Source of the DNA: Fimbriimonadaceae bacterium
GTDB taxonomy: Bacteria > Armatimonadota > Fimbriimonadia > Fimbriimonadales > Fimbriimonadaceae
Reading direction: 5' to 3'
DNA length: 64,000 nt
NCBI GenBank assembly: GCA_019638675.1
Contig: JAHBTE010000001.1
Coordinates: forward strand, 2,760,605-2,824,604
Within the stretch, counting starts at the first letter, position 1, and each line of letters starts with the position of its first letter. The notes beneath the pieces were generated by a model, which saw only the letters and a list, made by a program, of their open reading frames with translations, searched no databases and had not been told where the DNA came from. Made by a program: the position numbers and the translations under genes. Positions 8,522-16,466 of this stretch are shown here, one piece after another.

Positions 8522-8552
8522 AAAGACGATGCCGATATCGGCATCGCCTTGA
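8522..8552 (-). terminator. Terminator of the PEP-CTERM gene
   Basis: A perfect 20-bp palindrome at 8527-8546 (CGATGCCGAT and its complement) is followed on the minus strand by TCTTTTAATTTT. It lies 26 bases past the stop codon of the leftward PEP-CTERM gene, as expected for an intrinsic terminator. Confidence 0.8.
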
Positions 8553-8572
8553 GGATTCAGTTCTTAATCAGC

Positions 8573-9292
8573 TTAAGACTTGCGTTTTCGCGCAAGTGCC
8601 GCCAATCCGCAAGCCAAAACTGCCATAGAAGTTGGTTCAGGCACTGGGGATGCTTGGATGCTTAGATTGTCGATCATGCCCCGTGGTGCTGAATAAGCCC
8701 CGTCTTTCCAAGCATAAAGATGCAATCCGTTGAAATCAACGCCGGAGACCATGAGAGAAGCAAACGTAGGGTTATCCCGATCGCCGCCATCTGCAATTGT
8801 GAAGCTATCACTCGCAACAACGGAACCGTTGAGTAGAGCCTCTAGCCGATACTCAACTCCACCCCAAGGGCCGTTTTCGTAGAATGCGATATCCAACGAA
8901 GCTGAGTTACTGAGATCTGCAATATCAATGAACGCGGATGCAAGCACGCCAATTGAAAGGTTGTCGCCTGGAATATACACATCTCCAAAGGTCAGCGAGT
9001 TGTTTGGACTTCCATAAGTTGGAAAGTCGTTGTAGAACAAGGTTGCATTTTCTACAACCAAGTTACGCCCGAGTTCGGTATCGCTGAACGGAGTTCCATC
9101 TGCATAGAAGCCAGCAACGTCGTTCACGTTTCGGTAAGTCAGCCCATCAGCGGAAAAGGTTTCGCCCAAAAACCCTTCGGCAAGATTTTCGTAGTTGTGG
9201 AACACGTCGGCATGTGCAGATGCGGATAGAATCAATAGCGCAACTGGCGCAGTGAGTTTGTTTAGTGTCTTCATTTTTTGTTTTAAGTTCAT
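8573..9292 (-). CDS. PEP-CTERM sorting-domain protein
   Basis: This 239-residue exported protein has an N-terminal signal peptide (LTAPVALLILSASAHA, cleavage likely after AHA) and a C-terminal tripartite signal: VPEPTS, a hydrophobic stretch MAVLACGLAALA and the basic tail RKRKS. That is the recognition signal of exosortase systems, which anchor proteins at the cell surface in exopolysaccharide-making bacteria. The middle has no recognised catalytic motif and looks like a beta-rich domain. A second ATG at 9274 could be the real start. No exosortase is in the window. Confidence 0.88.
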   Translation of the reverse strand: MNLKQKMKTLNKLTAPVALLILSASAHADVFHNYENLAEGFLGETFSADGLTYRNVNDVAGFYADGTPFSDTELGRNLVVENATLFYNDFPTYGSPNNSLTFGDVYIPGDNLSIGVLASAFIDIADLSNSASLDIAFYENGPWGGVEYRLEALLNGSVVASDSFTIADGGDRDNPTFASLMVSGVDFNGLHLYAWKDGAYSAPRGMIDNLSIQASPVPEPTSMAVLACGLAALARKRKS

Positions 9293-9307
9293 GCAACGAA
9301 TTGCAGG

Positions 9308-10537
9308 TCACTCGTCCTCTTTTTTGTGTGATTGATAATCAAAATCCGCCGGGTCGTTCATCTTGTGGCAGACCATTGCGGAAGCAGGGATTGGCGGATA
9401 CGCCACGCGCATCCGGAATAAATCGAAGTCGTTGGGATCGTAGTTGATCTGCGCAAAAGCCGCGTCTAGCAACTTACGATAGCCAGGAACATCTGCCGTA
9501 TTCGCGGATGAAATTCCAGAGCCCAGATATTCTAAGGTTTCGTTGCAATGCAAGCGATCTCGTTCATCGTGGGCAGTTGGTGAAGAAAGCTCGCTGAAAA
9601 TCCTGAGTTCTCTCTCTGCCTGCGGGAACAGGCTCTTATGAACAAGGTGGTCGAGGATGAAAAGCTCGCTTGGCGTTCGCATACCGGCACCAAAGAAAAC
9701 TTCCTCATCAGGCACGCTTGCGGTAATCGGGCCAACGCAAGGGATGACTTCCCCGGTGAAAATTGTTCGTGCGCCAGTTAAACCCACTACCCCGGCTTGA
9801 AGTTCATCTACAACGCTTTGGCCCTCCATTCGGCGAGTAACCACTGGCAATGGGTCAGAGCAGAAATCATCCAGCAATGGGGCAAAGTTCGCTTCCGGTG
9901 ACCGCCCAAATAGAGGAAATCGATCCAAGGCCAGTTCGGCTCCATCTTGCTCCTGCACAACTAATGTTGCAACCGGCCAGCGAATCCCGATTCGGTTTTG
10001 AACCAGGTCTATCAATCCGTTAATACGAACCAAGCCGAAGTGGCCCGCTTCCTCTGATGGATAAATGATTCCGGATGAAATCGCCGCCCGCGCATACACA
10101 CCAAACGTATAAGCGTTACCCGTGAAGGCTTGCTTTCGATACTTCTCATCCTTGTCTTCATTCGTGTGCGAACTGTGAGCATCGAGAATGAGTTCAAACA
10201 TCTCGCGATTGGAGCCGTGAGTTTCCGCCAGCGCATAAAACTTATTGACAGAATCGCGCAGTTTTTGAACCTGTTCCGGGGCCGCTCCTTTGTTGATTGC
10301 CGCTTCGCAAAACTGCTTCATTCCCGCCGCATTCGGCAAAAAGCGGTGGAGATCGAATTCGTCACTAAAAGCAACGTGCCAAACTTGCCAGCCAAGTTTT
10401 GTGTGCAAACCCAGTTTGCTGGCAACATCAGTCGCCCGGGCGCGGCTGCCGCACGTGGATTCAATCACCCTCGCCGTGACTTCTTTGAGAAGACGGAGGG
10501 TTTCGTGCAATTCAGCCGGGAATCCAGTAGTTGACAT
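9308..10537 (-). CDS. Unknown protein with HTH-like N-terminus
   Basis: I do not recognise a named family with certainty. The 409-residue protein lacks a signal peptide or membrane segments. Residues about 30-55 (RATDVASKLGLHTKLGWQVWHVAF) look like a helix-turn-helix, followed by an RFLPNAAGMKQF helix. A long C-terminal part (about 130-400) of mixed alpha/beta character has no motif I can name. I recall similar uncharacterised proteins with an N-terminal HTH and a large ligand-domain-like part, so a transcriptional regulator is a guess. It ends 15 bases before the PEP-CTERM start, so the two may be co-transcribed. Confidence 0.6.
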   Translation of the reverse strand: MSTTGFPAELHETLRLLKEVTARVIESTCGSRARATDVASKLGLHTKLGWQVWHVAFSDEFDLHRFLPNAAGMKQFCEAAINKGAAPEQVQKLRDSVNKFYALAETHGSNREMFELILDAHSSHTNEDKDEKYRKQAFTGNAYTFGVYARAAISSGIIYPSEEAGHFGLVRINGLIDLVQNRIGIRWPVATLVVQEQDGAELALDRFPLFGRSPEANFAPLLDDFCSDPLPVVTRRMEGQSVVDELQAGVVGLTGARTIFTGEVIPCVGPITASVPDEEVFFGAGMRTPSELFILDHLVHKSLFPQAERELRIFSELSSPTAHDERDRLHCNETLEYLGSGISSANTADVPGYRKLLDAAFAQINYDPNDFDLFRMRVAYPPIPASAMVCHKMNDPADFDYQSHKKEDE

Positions 10538-10671
10538 CGTTTTTGTTGCCTGACACTGCGGATTATCCTGCTAATTATTATTGCTGTCAATTTTTTCAGA
10601 AATTTTTTCCATTCTTGTCAGAAACCCAGCAATTCTTGCAGGGCTGGTGCTCACTAGGGCAAAGTAGGCAA

Positions 10672-10725
10672 ATATGTCCATAACTCTTGACATAAAATGA
10701 TATGTCCATCATAATCGACATATCA
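10672..10725 (+). promoter_or_regulatory. arsR promoter with double palindromic operator
   Basis: TTGACA (10687-10692), a 17-base spacer and CATAAT (10710-10715) make a good sigma-70 promoter. TGATATGTC (10698-10706) and GACATATCA (10717-10725) are perfect 9-bp inverted arms flanking the -10 box. ATATGTCCAT also occurs at 10672-10681 and again at 10700-10709, so ATGTC/GACAT half-sites are present four times. This fits binding of the ArsR protein and repression of its own operon. The predicted transcription start is near 10722. Confidence 0.75.
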
Positions 10726-10781
10726 ACAAAGATCACGCACTTATCGCACTCTCAGCCCTTTCGCAAGAAACGCGTCTTGAC

Positions 10782-11069
10782 GTGTTTCGGATGCTGATTG
10801 AATATGGTTCCGAAGGCTTGCCAGCCGGTCACTTAAGTGAACGTTTAGGGATTCCTCACAACACACTTTCGTTCCACCTTTCGCACTTGAGCCATGCTGG
10901 TCTGATCAATTCGCGGAAAGAGGGTCGCTCAATCATTTATTCAGCCGACTGCGACGCCATTGAAGGACTCGTGAGCTTTTTGGTCGCGAACTGTTGCAGT
11001 CAATCAGGCGGCTCAAGTCAGTGCGCGCCTCAGCTCTTCTCTCGCGCCAAGGTGGTCAACTCCAAATGA
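10782..11069 (+). CDS. ArsR-family transcriptional regulator (start unresolved)
   Basis: This is a winged-helix repressor of the ArsR/SmtB group. The visible part has GLPAGHLSERLGIPHNTLSF (recognition helix), HLSHAGLINSRKEGRSIIYSAD (wing) and a C-terminal CC pair in VANCC, a likely metal or arsenite ligand. The first normal start codon is GTG 10782, but family-like sequence (DHALIALSALSQETRLD) is encoded in frame just upstream from about 10731, with no ATG, GTG or TTG back to the stop at 10698-10700. An AUC start on a leaderless mRNA, or a mutation, could explain this. It overlaps the DUF6428 gene by 4 bases (ATGA). Confidence 0.82.
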   Translation: MFRMLIEYGSEGLPAGHLSERLGIPHNTLSFHLSHLSHAGLINSRKEGRSIIYSADCDAIEGLVSFLVANCCSQSGGSSQCAPQLFSRAKVVNSK

Positions 11070-11515
11070 AAATCTCAGAACTCAAACAAATTCTCCCAAA
11101 CTTAAAGGCTGTCGATTTCAGATTGCCCGACGGATCTCACGTGCCATCGCACTTCCATGTCACGGAAGTTGGATTGGTAACCAAGCACTTCATTGATTGC
11201 GGCGGCACAGAACGAAAAGAAACCGTTGCGAGTTTCCAACTTTGGGAAGCCGACGACTTTGATCATCGCTTGGCTCCTCAAAAGTTTCTTCGCATCCTCG
11301 AACTATCTCAAAAGGTGTTGGGCGACAACGAGAGTCTAGAAATCGAAGTGGAATACCAACAGGGCACGATCGGAAAGTTTGGTTTGATATTTAACGGAAA
11401 GGAGTTTCTTCTCACCTCCAAACAAACCGCATGCCTGGCGCAAGATGCCTGCGGAATTCCAAGCCTCCGAGTAACGAATAATGAGTGCTGCACACCTGGC
11501 AGCGGCTGTTGTTAA
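11066..11515 (+). CDS. DUF6428-family protein, ArsR partner
   Basis: This 149-residue cytosolic protein resembles the DUF6428 family, which I recall as a companion of ArsR regulators in arsenic-type operons. Features are DGSHVPSHFHVTEVGLVTKHFIDCGG (about 23-48, with conserved His and Cys), FQLWEADDFDHRL, and a C-terminal ECCTPGSGCC with four cysteines suited to metalloid binding. Function is not established. It overlaps arsR by 4 bases and is therefore controlled by the operator at 10672-10725. No arsenate reductase or efflux pump follows. Confidence 0.78.
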   Translation: MKISELKQILPNLKAVDFRLPDGSHVPSHFHVTEVGLVTKHFIDCGGTERKETVASFQLWEADDFDHRLAPQKFLRILELSQKVLGDNESLEIEVEYQQGTIGKFGLIFNGKEFLLTSKQTACLAQDACGIPSLRVTNNECCTPGSGCC

Positions 11516-11543
11516 AGAGTCACAGATTGAACCAAAAATTTGA

Positions 11544-12008
11544 TTAATGAGACGATATTTCAACCCGCACATTTTTCTTAATATTGAATGCCACAAATTT
11601 GTCAGTGACAACTGTATCCGACTTAAAATCCCACTCGTTGACATCAGGCTCATCCGATATCGTGAACTCACTCCAACTTAAAATTAGAGTTCGAATAGCG
11701 GCTATTTTCTGATCTGCCAAGTACATTCCAACACGTTTGTCTTCACCCAAAACCAGATAAACGGGGTACTCAATTAATGTGCCCTGTTGGCTAGCGAAAT
11801 GTATGGCTACATCATTTTTTTTTCTGTAAACGTGAGCCTGGACAACGTTGCCGTTTACTCTGACCTCGTATCCATCGACTTCAGGCAACACTTCGTTGAG
11901 CTTAAAACCTCTTGGAGAAAACTCGTTATAGAGCCAAGGAAAACCCAAGATACAAATAGCGCAAATTAGAGTTCCGAAAAGGAACCATCTCAAGTACTTG
12001 CGGAACAT
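11544..12008 (-). CDS. Unknown single-pass membrane protein
   Basis: I do not recognise this 154-residue protein. Residues 8-26 (WFLFGTLICAICILGFPWL) form one hydrophobic helix, then a soluble domain of about 125 residues, probably outside the cytoplasm. The soluble part has alternating strands (YEVRVNGNVVQAHVYRK) and no catalytic motif. It is 39 bases downstream of der on the same strand and might be read with it. Confidence 0.6.
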   Translation of the reverse strand: MFRKYLRWFLFGTLICAICILGFPWLYNEFSPRGFKLNEVLPEVDGYEVRVNGNVVQAHVYRKKNDVAIHFASQQGTLIEYPVYLVLGEDKRVGMYLADQKIAAIRTLILSWSEFTISDEPDVNEWDFKSDTVVTDKFVAFNIKKNVRVEISSH

Positions 12009-12047
12009 CTATTGATAAGTTTAACGAAGCTTTGAGCTATTTGTTGA

Positions 12048-13400
12048 TTACTTTTCGCGGTCGCTACTCTTGCGAGGCACGACCCGAATCGGTGTGCCCG
12101 CCAACACAAACTTCTTCCGAATCTGGTTTTCCATATACCGCTGGTAGCTGAAGTGGAACAGATCGGGGTTGTTGCAGAACATCACAAATGTCGGCGGGCG
12201 GGTTTCTGGCTGAGTGACAAACTTCACCTTGAACGGTTGGCCTTTGCGGGTGAGCGGTTTATCGAACTGCGCTTCTTGGATGAGGCGGTTGAGCACACCC
12301 GTGCTTGCGCGGAAGTTCCAGTTCTCCACCGCTCGGTAGACGGCTTTCATCACGCCATCCATACCGCTCGATTCTTTAGCCGACGTGAACCGCACAAACG
12401 CGTAATCCATTTCTGGGATTTCCGCGAACAGCTTGCGGGTGAATTCCTTTTTGATATCGGTGAGTTTGCCGAGGTCGCCTTTGGGAGGCTCGATCAAATC
12501 CCATTTGTTGACGGCGATTACCAAGGGTTTGCCGAGTTCATAACTCATTTTGCAGACCCGCTTGTCGCCGTCGGTTAAACCTTCGTGCCCATCAATCACG
12601 ACGAGGGCGCATTCGGCTCGTTCTAAAGCGCGCTGGGCTCGGAGCACCATATAGTATTCAATCGACCCCTGAATCTTGCCTCGGCGGCGAATCCCGGCCG
12701 TATCAATCAGCCGAACCTTTTCGCCTTTCCATTCCACCAAACTATCCACTGCATCGCGGGTTGTGCCGGGAATATTGCTGACAATTGCGCGTTGTTCGCC
12801 GGTGAAAGCGTTGAGAATCGAAGACTTCCCTACGTTCGGGCGACCAATGATTGCAAGTCGGAGTTCATCTTCTGGCTCGGTGTTGGGGTCAACTACTTTG
12901 GCGAGGCCATCAAAAACTTCTGAAAGCAATCGGTCGAACCCTTTATCCTGCAGAGAGCTCACAGGATATACGTCGCCCACACCTAGGCTGTGGAATTCGT
13001 TAGAATCGTCCACCCGTTCCTGGTTATCTGCTTTGTTCGCCACCACATAAACAGGGCGGTCAAAGCCTCTCAGGTAGTCGGCTAAATCCCAGTCGGCGGC
13101 GTTTAAGCCTTCCATCGCATCAACAACGAACAAAACGACGTCGGCTTCCGCCATGGCAACTTCGGCCTGTACGCGGATTTGGTCAACTAGCGGATCTTCG
13201 TCGCCGAACAGGATTCCACCCGTATCTACAATGCGATATGTCCAATCTTTCCACTTACTTTCTGCATATAGCCTATCGCGGGTAACTCCGGGCGTATCTT
13301 CAACAACGGCGAGCCGATATCCAATCAATCGATTGAACATCGTGCTTTTGCCAACGTTCGGTCGGCCTACTATCACAAGGGTAGGGAGACGGAGTGCCAT
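12048..13400 (-). CDS. der: Ribosome-assembly GTPase Der (EngA)
   Basis: Der is a double GTPase that helps 50S subunit assembly. The two G domains are plain: GRPNVGKST, DTPGVT and NKAD in the first, GRPNVGKSS, DTAGI and NKWD in the second, followed by the C-terminal KH-like domain (FVMFCNNPDLFHFSY). I start it at ATG 13400 (450 aa), giving MALRLPTLVIVGRPNVGKS, the normal Der N-terminus. A longer frame to 13568 adds unrelated sequence that overlaps the divergent gene. Confidence 0.97.
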   Translation of the reverse strand: MALRLPTLVIVGRPNVGKSTMFNRLIGYRLAVVEDTPGVTRDRLYAESKWKDWTYRIVDTGGILFGDEDPLVDQIRVQAEVAMAEADVVLFVVDAMEGLNAADWDLADYLRGFDRPVYVVANKADNQERVDDSNEFHSLGVGDVYPVSSLQDKGFDRLLSEVFDGLAKVVDPNTEPEDELRLAIIGRPNVGKSSILNAFTGEQRAIVSNIPGTTRDAVDSLVEWKGEKVRLIDTAGIRRRGKIQGSIEYYMVLRAQRALERAECALVVIDGHEGLTDGDKRVCKMSYELGKPLVIAVNKWDLIEPPKGDLGKLTDIKKEFTRKLFAEIPEMDYAFVRFTSAKESSGMDGVMKAVYRAVENWNFRASTGVLNRLIQEAQFDKPLTRKGQPFKVKFVTQPETRPPTFVMFCNNPDLFHFSYQRYMENQIRKKFVLAGTPIRVVPRKSSDREK

Positions 13401-13484
13401 CTGGGGGAGTAAAAAACTGTACCTAATATGAGTTCGCAGCCCCATTCCAAAACACCTGGCATCGGTATTCTCCGGGGTTGGACT

Positions 13485-14078
13485 ATGAAAGGATTCGTTG
13501 TCGCTGCTCTCGCCGCTTCTATGAGTTTTGCGAGCGCAGACACTCCCAAACTCGGCGACGATCTTCAAAAATTCCGTGCAACCGAAACCTACTGGATGTT
13601 TGAGGTGGGCTACAACGAAGGCAAGGTCATCATCGGCAGCGAAAACGCCAGGCCAGGATCCATTTATGCAGTCAGCTATGTCCGGCCCGAGCCTCGGCTA
13701 AAATACAAAAATAATCCAGCGCAAATTGTCCATTCGGGATACTACATGCCAACCCGCTCTGGCCCGCTGGACAATCATCCGGCGAACACGCTTTACACGT
13801 TTGGATACAGGGTCTTTGCCCGCTACTGGAATGAATATATTCCGGGCATCAACACCTTTCTTGACTTAGGATGGGGGCTTTCTTGGAGTAGTGACGTCAC
13901 TCAAGATTTGGCAAACCAGCTCAATTCCACCCCGTCAATTGGAATTGGCACAATGTTTCAGTCTGGCAAATCAGAATTTATTTTTACTGTGCGTTGGTTT
14001 CACATGTCGAACGCCGCCACCAATAACGACAATCAGGGATTTAATGCGTTTCAGTACACGCTCGGCGTTCGGTTTTAG
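13485..14078 (+). CDS. PagL-like lipid A 3-O-deacylase / acyloxyacyl hydrolase family
   Basis: The 197-residue product starts MKGFVVAALAASMSFASA, a signal peptide with an ASA cleavage site. The rest alternates like a small outer-membrane beta-barrel and ends in Phe (LGVRF). RWFHMSNAATNNDNQGFN near the C-terminus matches the His-x-Ser active-site motif of PagL, which removes the 3-O acyl chain of lipid A. The catalytic acid is not certain. I chose ATG 13485 because the upstream in-frame extension would put 19 polar residues before the signal peptide. It implies LPS in this organism. Confidence 0.75.
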   Translation: MKGFVVAALAASMSFASADTPKLGDDLQKFRATETYWMFEVGYNEGKVIIGSENARPGSIYAVSYVRPEPRLKYKNNPAQIVHSGYYMPTRSGPLDNHPANTLYTFGYRVFARYWNEYIPGINTFLDLGWGLSWSSDVTQDLANQLNSTPSIGIGTMFQSGKSEFIFTVRWFHMSNAATNNDNQGFNAFQYTLGVRF

Positions 14079-14093
14079 ATCAAACTAAAGGCT

Positions 14094-14729
14094 ATGTCGC
14101 TGGCGATGACGGAAGCCGATCTCAAGTCGGCAATCGATACTTTAAGAAGCTGTAAATACCTTGGTTCAACCGTAGCGGCTTTTGATCCGCCTAGTCTTGA
14201 GCCAACCTGCAATCCATTTCGATCACTAGTGCGGATCATTACGTTTCAGCAACTCTCGGGCAAGGCGGCGGAAACCATTTATAACCGCTTTGCGATTCTC
14301 GTAGGAGCGGATGATAACTTGGTGCCAGAGCACTTGCTCGCTCACGATATTGAGAGTTTGCGTACAGTTGGCCTTTCGCGGCAAAAGGCTTCTTACATTC
14401 TAAACATCGCACATTCTTTTCACGACTTGAATCTAACGACCGAGCGACTGATGAACCTACCGGACGATGAAGTTCGGAATGCCCTTATCAACATCAAGGG
14501 AGTCGGACATTGGACAGTCGACATGTTCCTGATGTTTTATTTGTGCCGTCCAAACATTTTCCCAACAGGCGACTTGGGGATTCAAAATGCAATGCGTCCG
14601 ATGATTGGCAAACAGAAGTTTAAAGCTCTAGAGATGGAAGCTTTTGCCGAACAGTGGCAACCATACAGAACGGTTGCCGCCTACTATCTTTGGCGCACCT
14701 TAGATTCGCCCACCCAAACTCCAGAGTAA
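14094..14729 (+). CDS. DNA-3-methyladenine glycosylase II (AlkA-like)
   Basis: This 211-residue base-excision enzyme belongs to the HhH-GPD superfamily. The helix-hairpin-helix is LINIKGVGHWTVDMFL (about 131-146) and the catalytic aspartate is in FPTGDLGIQNAM (about 157-168). RIITFQQLSGKAAETIYNRF matches the alkylbase-glycosylase entry helix. It lacks the N-terminal AlkA domain, like the short Gram-positive and yeast MAG forms. It would excise 3-methyladenine and related lesions. ATG 14106 is an alternative start. Confidence 0.92.
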   Translation: MSLAMTEADLKSAIDTLRSCKYLGSTVAAFDPPSLEPTCNPFRSLVRIITFQQLSGKAAETIYNRFAILVGADDNLVPEHLLAHDIESLRTVGLSRQKASYILNIAHSFHDLNLTTERLMNLPDDEVRNALINIKGVGHWTVDMFLMFYLCRPNIFPTGDLGIQNAMRPMIGKQKFKALEMEAFAEQWQPYRTVAAYYLWRTLDSPTQTPE

Positions 14730-14785
14730 AGATTTCGCTTAAACATTGCTCAATCGGTGGAGTTTCATGTTATCCTGGTACTCGT

Positions 14786-16375
14786 ATGAATACGTTGCTT
14801 GCTGCATTTGCAGCCATGTCCATGGGATCACCTGTGGTTGCCGATGATCTATTGCCAGATGCCAGTTTGCTTGCCTATGAATTGGCCTCAGCATACGTAA
14901 CAACCAACAATAGCGAATTGCCTCCGGGCACAAGAGCGTTGCGATTTTCGACTGCTTCTGTCAACTATGGCCTCGGTCGCCTAGAAATCCGCGGCGGAGC
15001 AATATCTGGTGGTACGCAACTCGTTAATCAGAGAGTTTATCGAACCGATGGCTCTTTTTGGGATCGACCTGCAGGAAGTTTCATTTATCACCCTTCTCAC
15101 GGTCACATCCATTTTGAAGACTGGACAATATTTCGCCTCAAGCAAGTATTGCCAAACAATGGCGTCGGAGCCACGGTAGCCACTGGTGCAAAAACGAGCT
15201 TTTGCATCATTGAATTGCGCCATCACGATTCAAGTGCGCCAGGGCATAACACGGCACCTTCATACAATTCATGCGGTCAGGTACAAGGATTGCGGCCAGG
15301 TTGGGCTGATGTCTACGGCGCAAGCCTATCAGGTCAATTTATTGACCTAACTGGAGTTCCCGACGGAGTTTATTGGCTTGAAGGGGATGTAGACCCGGAT
15401 AACCTGCTTCTCGAATCGGATGAAACAAATAACGCGGTGCGCATTCAAGTTGCCATCGGTTCTGTACCTACTGCCGTAGCGGACTCTTACGAAGATAACG
15501 ATTCGCAAGCGATTACAGATGCACGCCCTGAGGGCGGAGCAAATAGTCCAAATCTTGGATTGGTCCTTAACGAAAGAATCATTAATGACTTGTCCATGGA
15601 AGATTCTGCTGACTGGTACAAAATGCGAATACACGCTGGATCTGTAGGTAGCTATATCCAAATGGATTCTCCTTACCTTCAACAAAGTAACTTGAATTTG
15701 TCCCTTCATAATTCGTCAGGAACTCAAATACGATCGTCAACTGGCAGCTACAGTTGGGAAAACATTTCTCTTGAAGGATTACCGGCTGGCGATTATTACA
15801 TCCGCGTAACGAAGTCTGGCAGCGGAAACAATCCACTTTATCGACTGATTATCTCGCCGACCCCCAACAACCCGCCGTTCCTCAATATGGAATTACCAGC
15901 GGCAGGCACACGCTACGTCGAAAAGTCTTACGCTACGTTCCCAGTTCAATGGAATGGAGGCGATCCGGATCAAGATCCAAAATTCGTTTCTATTCTACGT
16001 TCACGGGAAGCAGGAAACAACGGAATCGCGGAACCAATACCCGGTTACCAAGATATGCCAAATGCTCAGGGTTCAGCAAATATCAACACGGCTGATTTTG
16101 GGCTCGGCAAGTGGTTTGTCTTGGGTGTTGGTACGGACGGCGGGGCTCAAACTCTATCATGGGCACCAGGCGCAGTGTGGATATATATCAAGGGTGATAT
16201 AAACAAAGATGGTCATGTCCACGAAGATGATTACTGGATGGCGATCAACTTGATATCAACTACAAGGGGACTCTCCGAACTAGACCATAACATTCTTGAT
16301 ATGGATAGAGACGGAAAAATCTCGCGTCGTGACATGCTTCTTTTGTGGGAACTGGTCAACGATCACGATCACTAA
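14786..16375 (+). CDS. Secreted lysyl-oxidase-like protein with PPC and dockerin-like domains
   Basis: This 529-residue exported protein starts at ATG 14786 with a signal peptide (MNTLLAAFAAMSMGSPVVA). Residues about 25-235 resemble bacterial lysyl oxidases: HPSHGHIHFEDW has His 102, 105, 107 and 109 as copper ligands, and GWADVYGASLSGQFIDLTGV with ESDETNN completes the fold. Residues about 245-360 are a pre-peptidase C-terminal (PPC) type beta-sandwich. The end (about 470-525) has two EF-hand-like loops, DINKDGHVHEDDY and DMDRDGKISRRD, as in dockerins. The enzyme may oxidise lysines or amines outside the cell. The dockerin has no obvious cohesin partner here. Confidence 0.8.
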   Translation: MNTLLAAFAAMSMGSPVVADDLLPDASLLAYELASAYVTTNNSELPPGTRALRFSTASVNYGLGRLEIRGGAISGGTQLVNQRVYRTDGSFWDRPAGSFIYHPSHGHIHFEDWTIFRLKQVLPNNGVGATVATGAKTSFCIIELRHHDSSAPGHNTAPSYNSCGQVQGLRPGWADVYGASLSGQFIDLTGVPDGVYWLEGDVDPDNLLLESDETNNAVRIQVAIGSVPTAVADSYEDNDSQAITDARPEGGANSPNLGLVLNERIINDLSMEDSADWYKMRIHAGSVGSYIQMDSPYLQQSNLNLSLHNSSGTQIRSSTGSYSWENISLEGLPAGDYYIRVTKSGSGNNPLYRLIISPTPNNPPFLNMELPAAGTRYVEKSYATFPVQWNGGDPDQDPKFVSILRSREAGNNGIAEPIPGYQDMPNAQGSANINTADFGLGKWFVLGVGTDGGAQTLSWAPGAVWIYIKGDINKDGHVHEDDYWMAINLISTTRGLSELDHNILDMDRDGKISRRDMLLLWELVNDHDH

Positions 16376-16390
16376 GGTAGCTGATCTAGT

Positions 16391-16430
16391 AAAAAGCGTG
16401 GGCAACAGGAATGTTGCCCACGCTTTTTCT
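16391..16430. terminator. Intrinsic terminator, 16-bp stem
   Basis: AAAAAGCGTGGGCAAC (16391-16406) pairs perfectly with 16413-16428 around a 6-base loop, with A- and T-runs on both sides. It ends the lysyl-oxidase-like gene and would also work on the other strand. Confidence 0.92.
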
Positions 16431-16466
16431 ATGCACTCGTGTACTAAAACATAGTAAAACCACACA

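Noticed and set aside
13401-13568. Longer N-terminus for Der
   Set aside because: The added residues are not like Der and overlap the divergent PagL-like gene; ATG 13400 gives the usual start.
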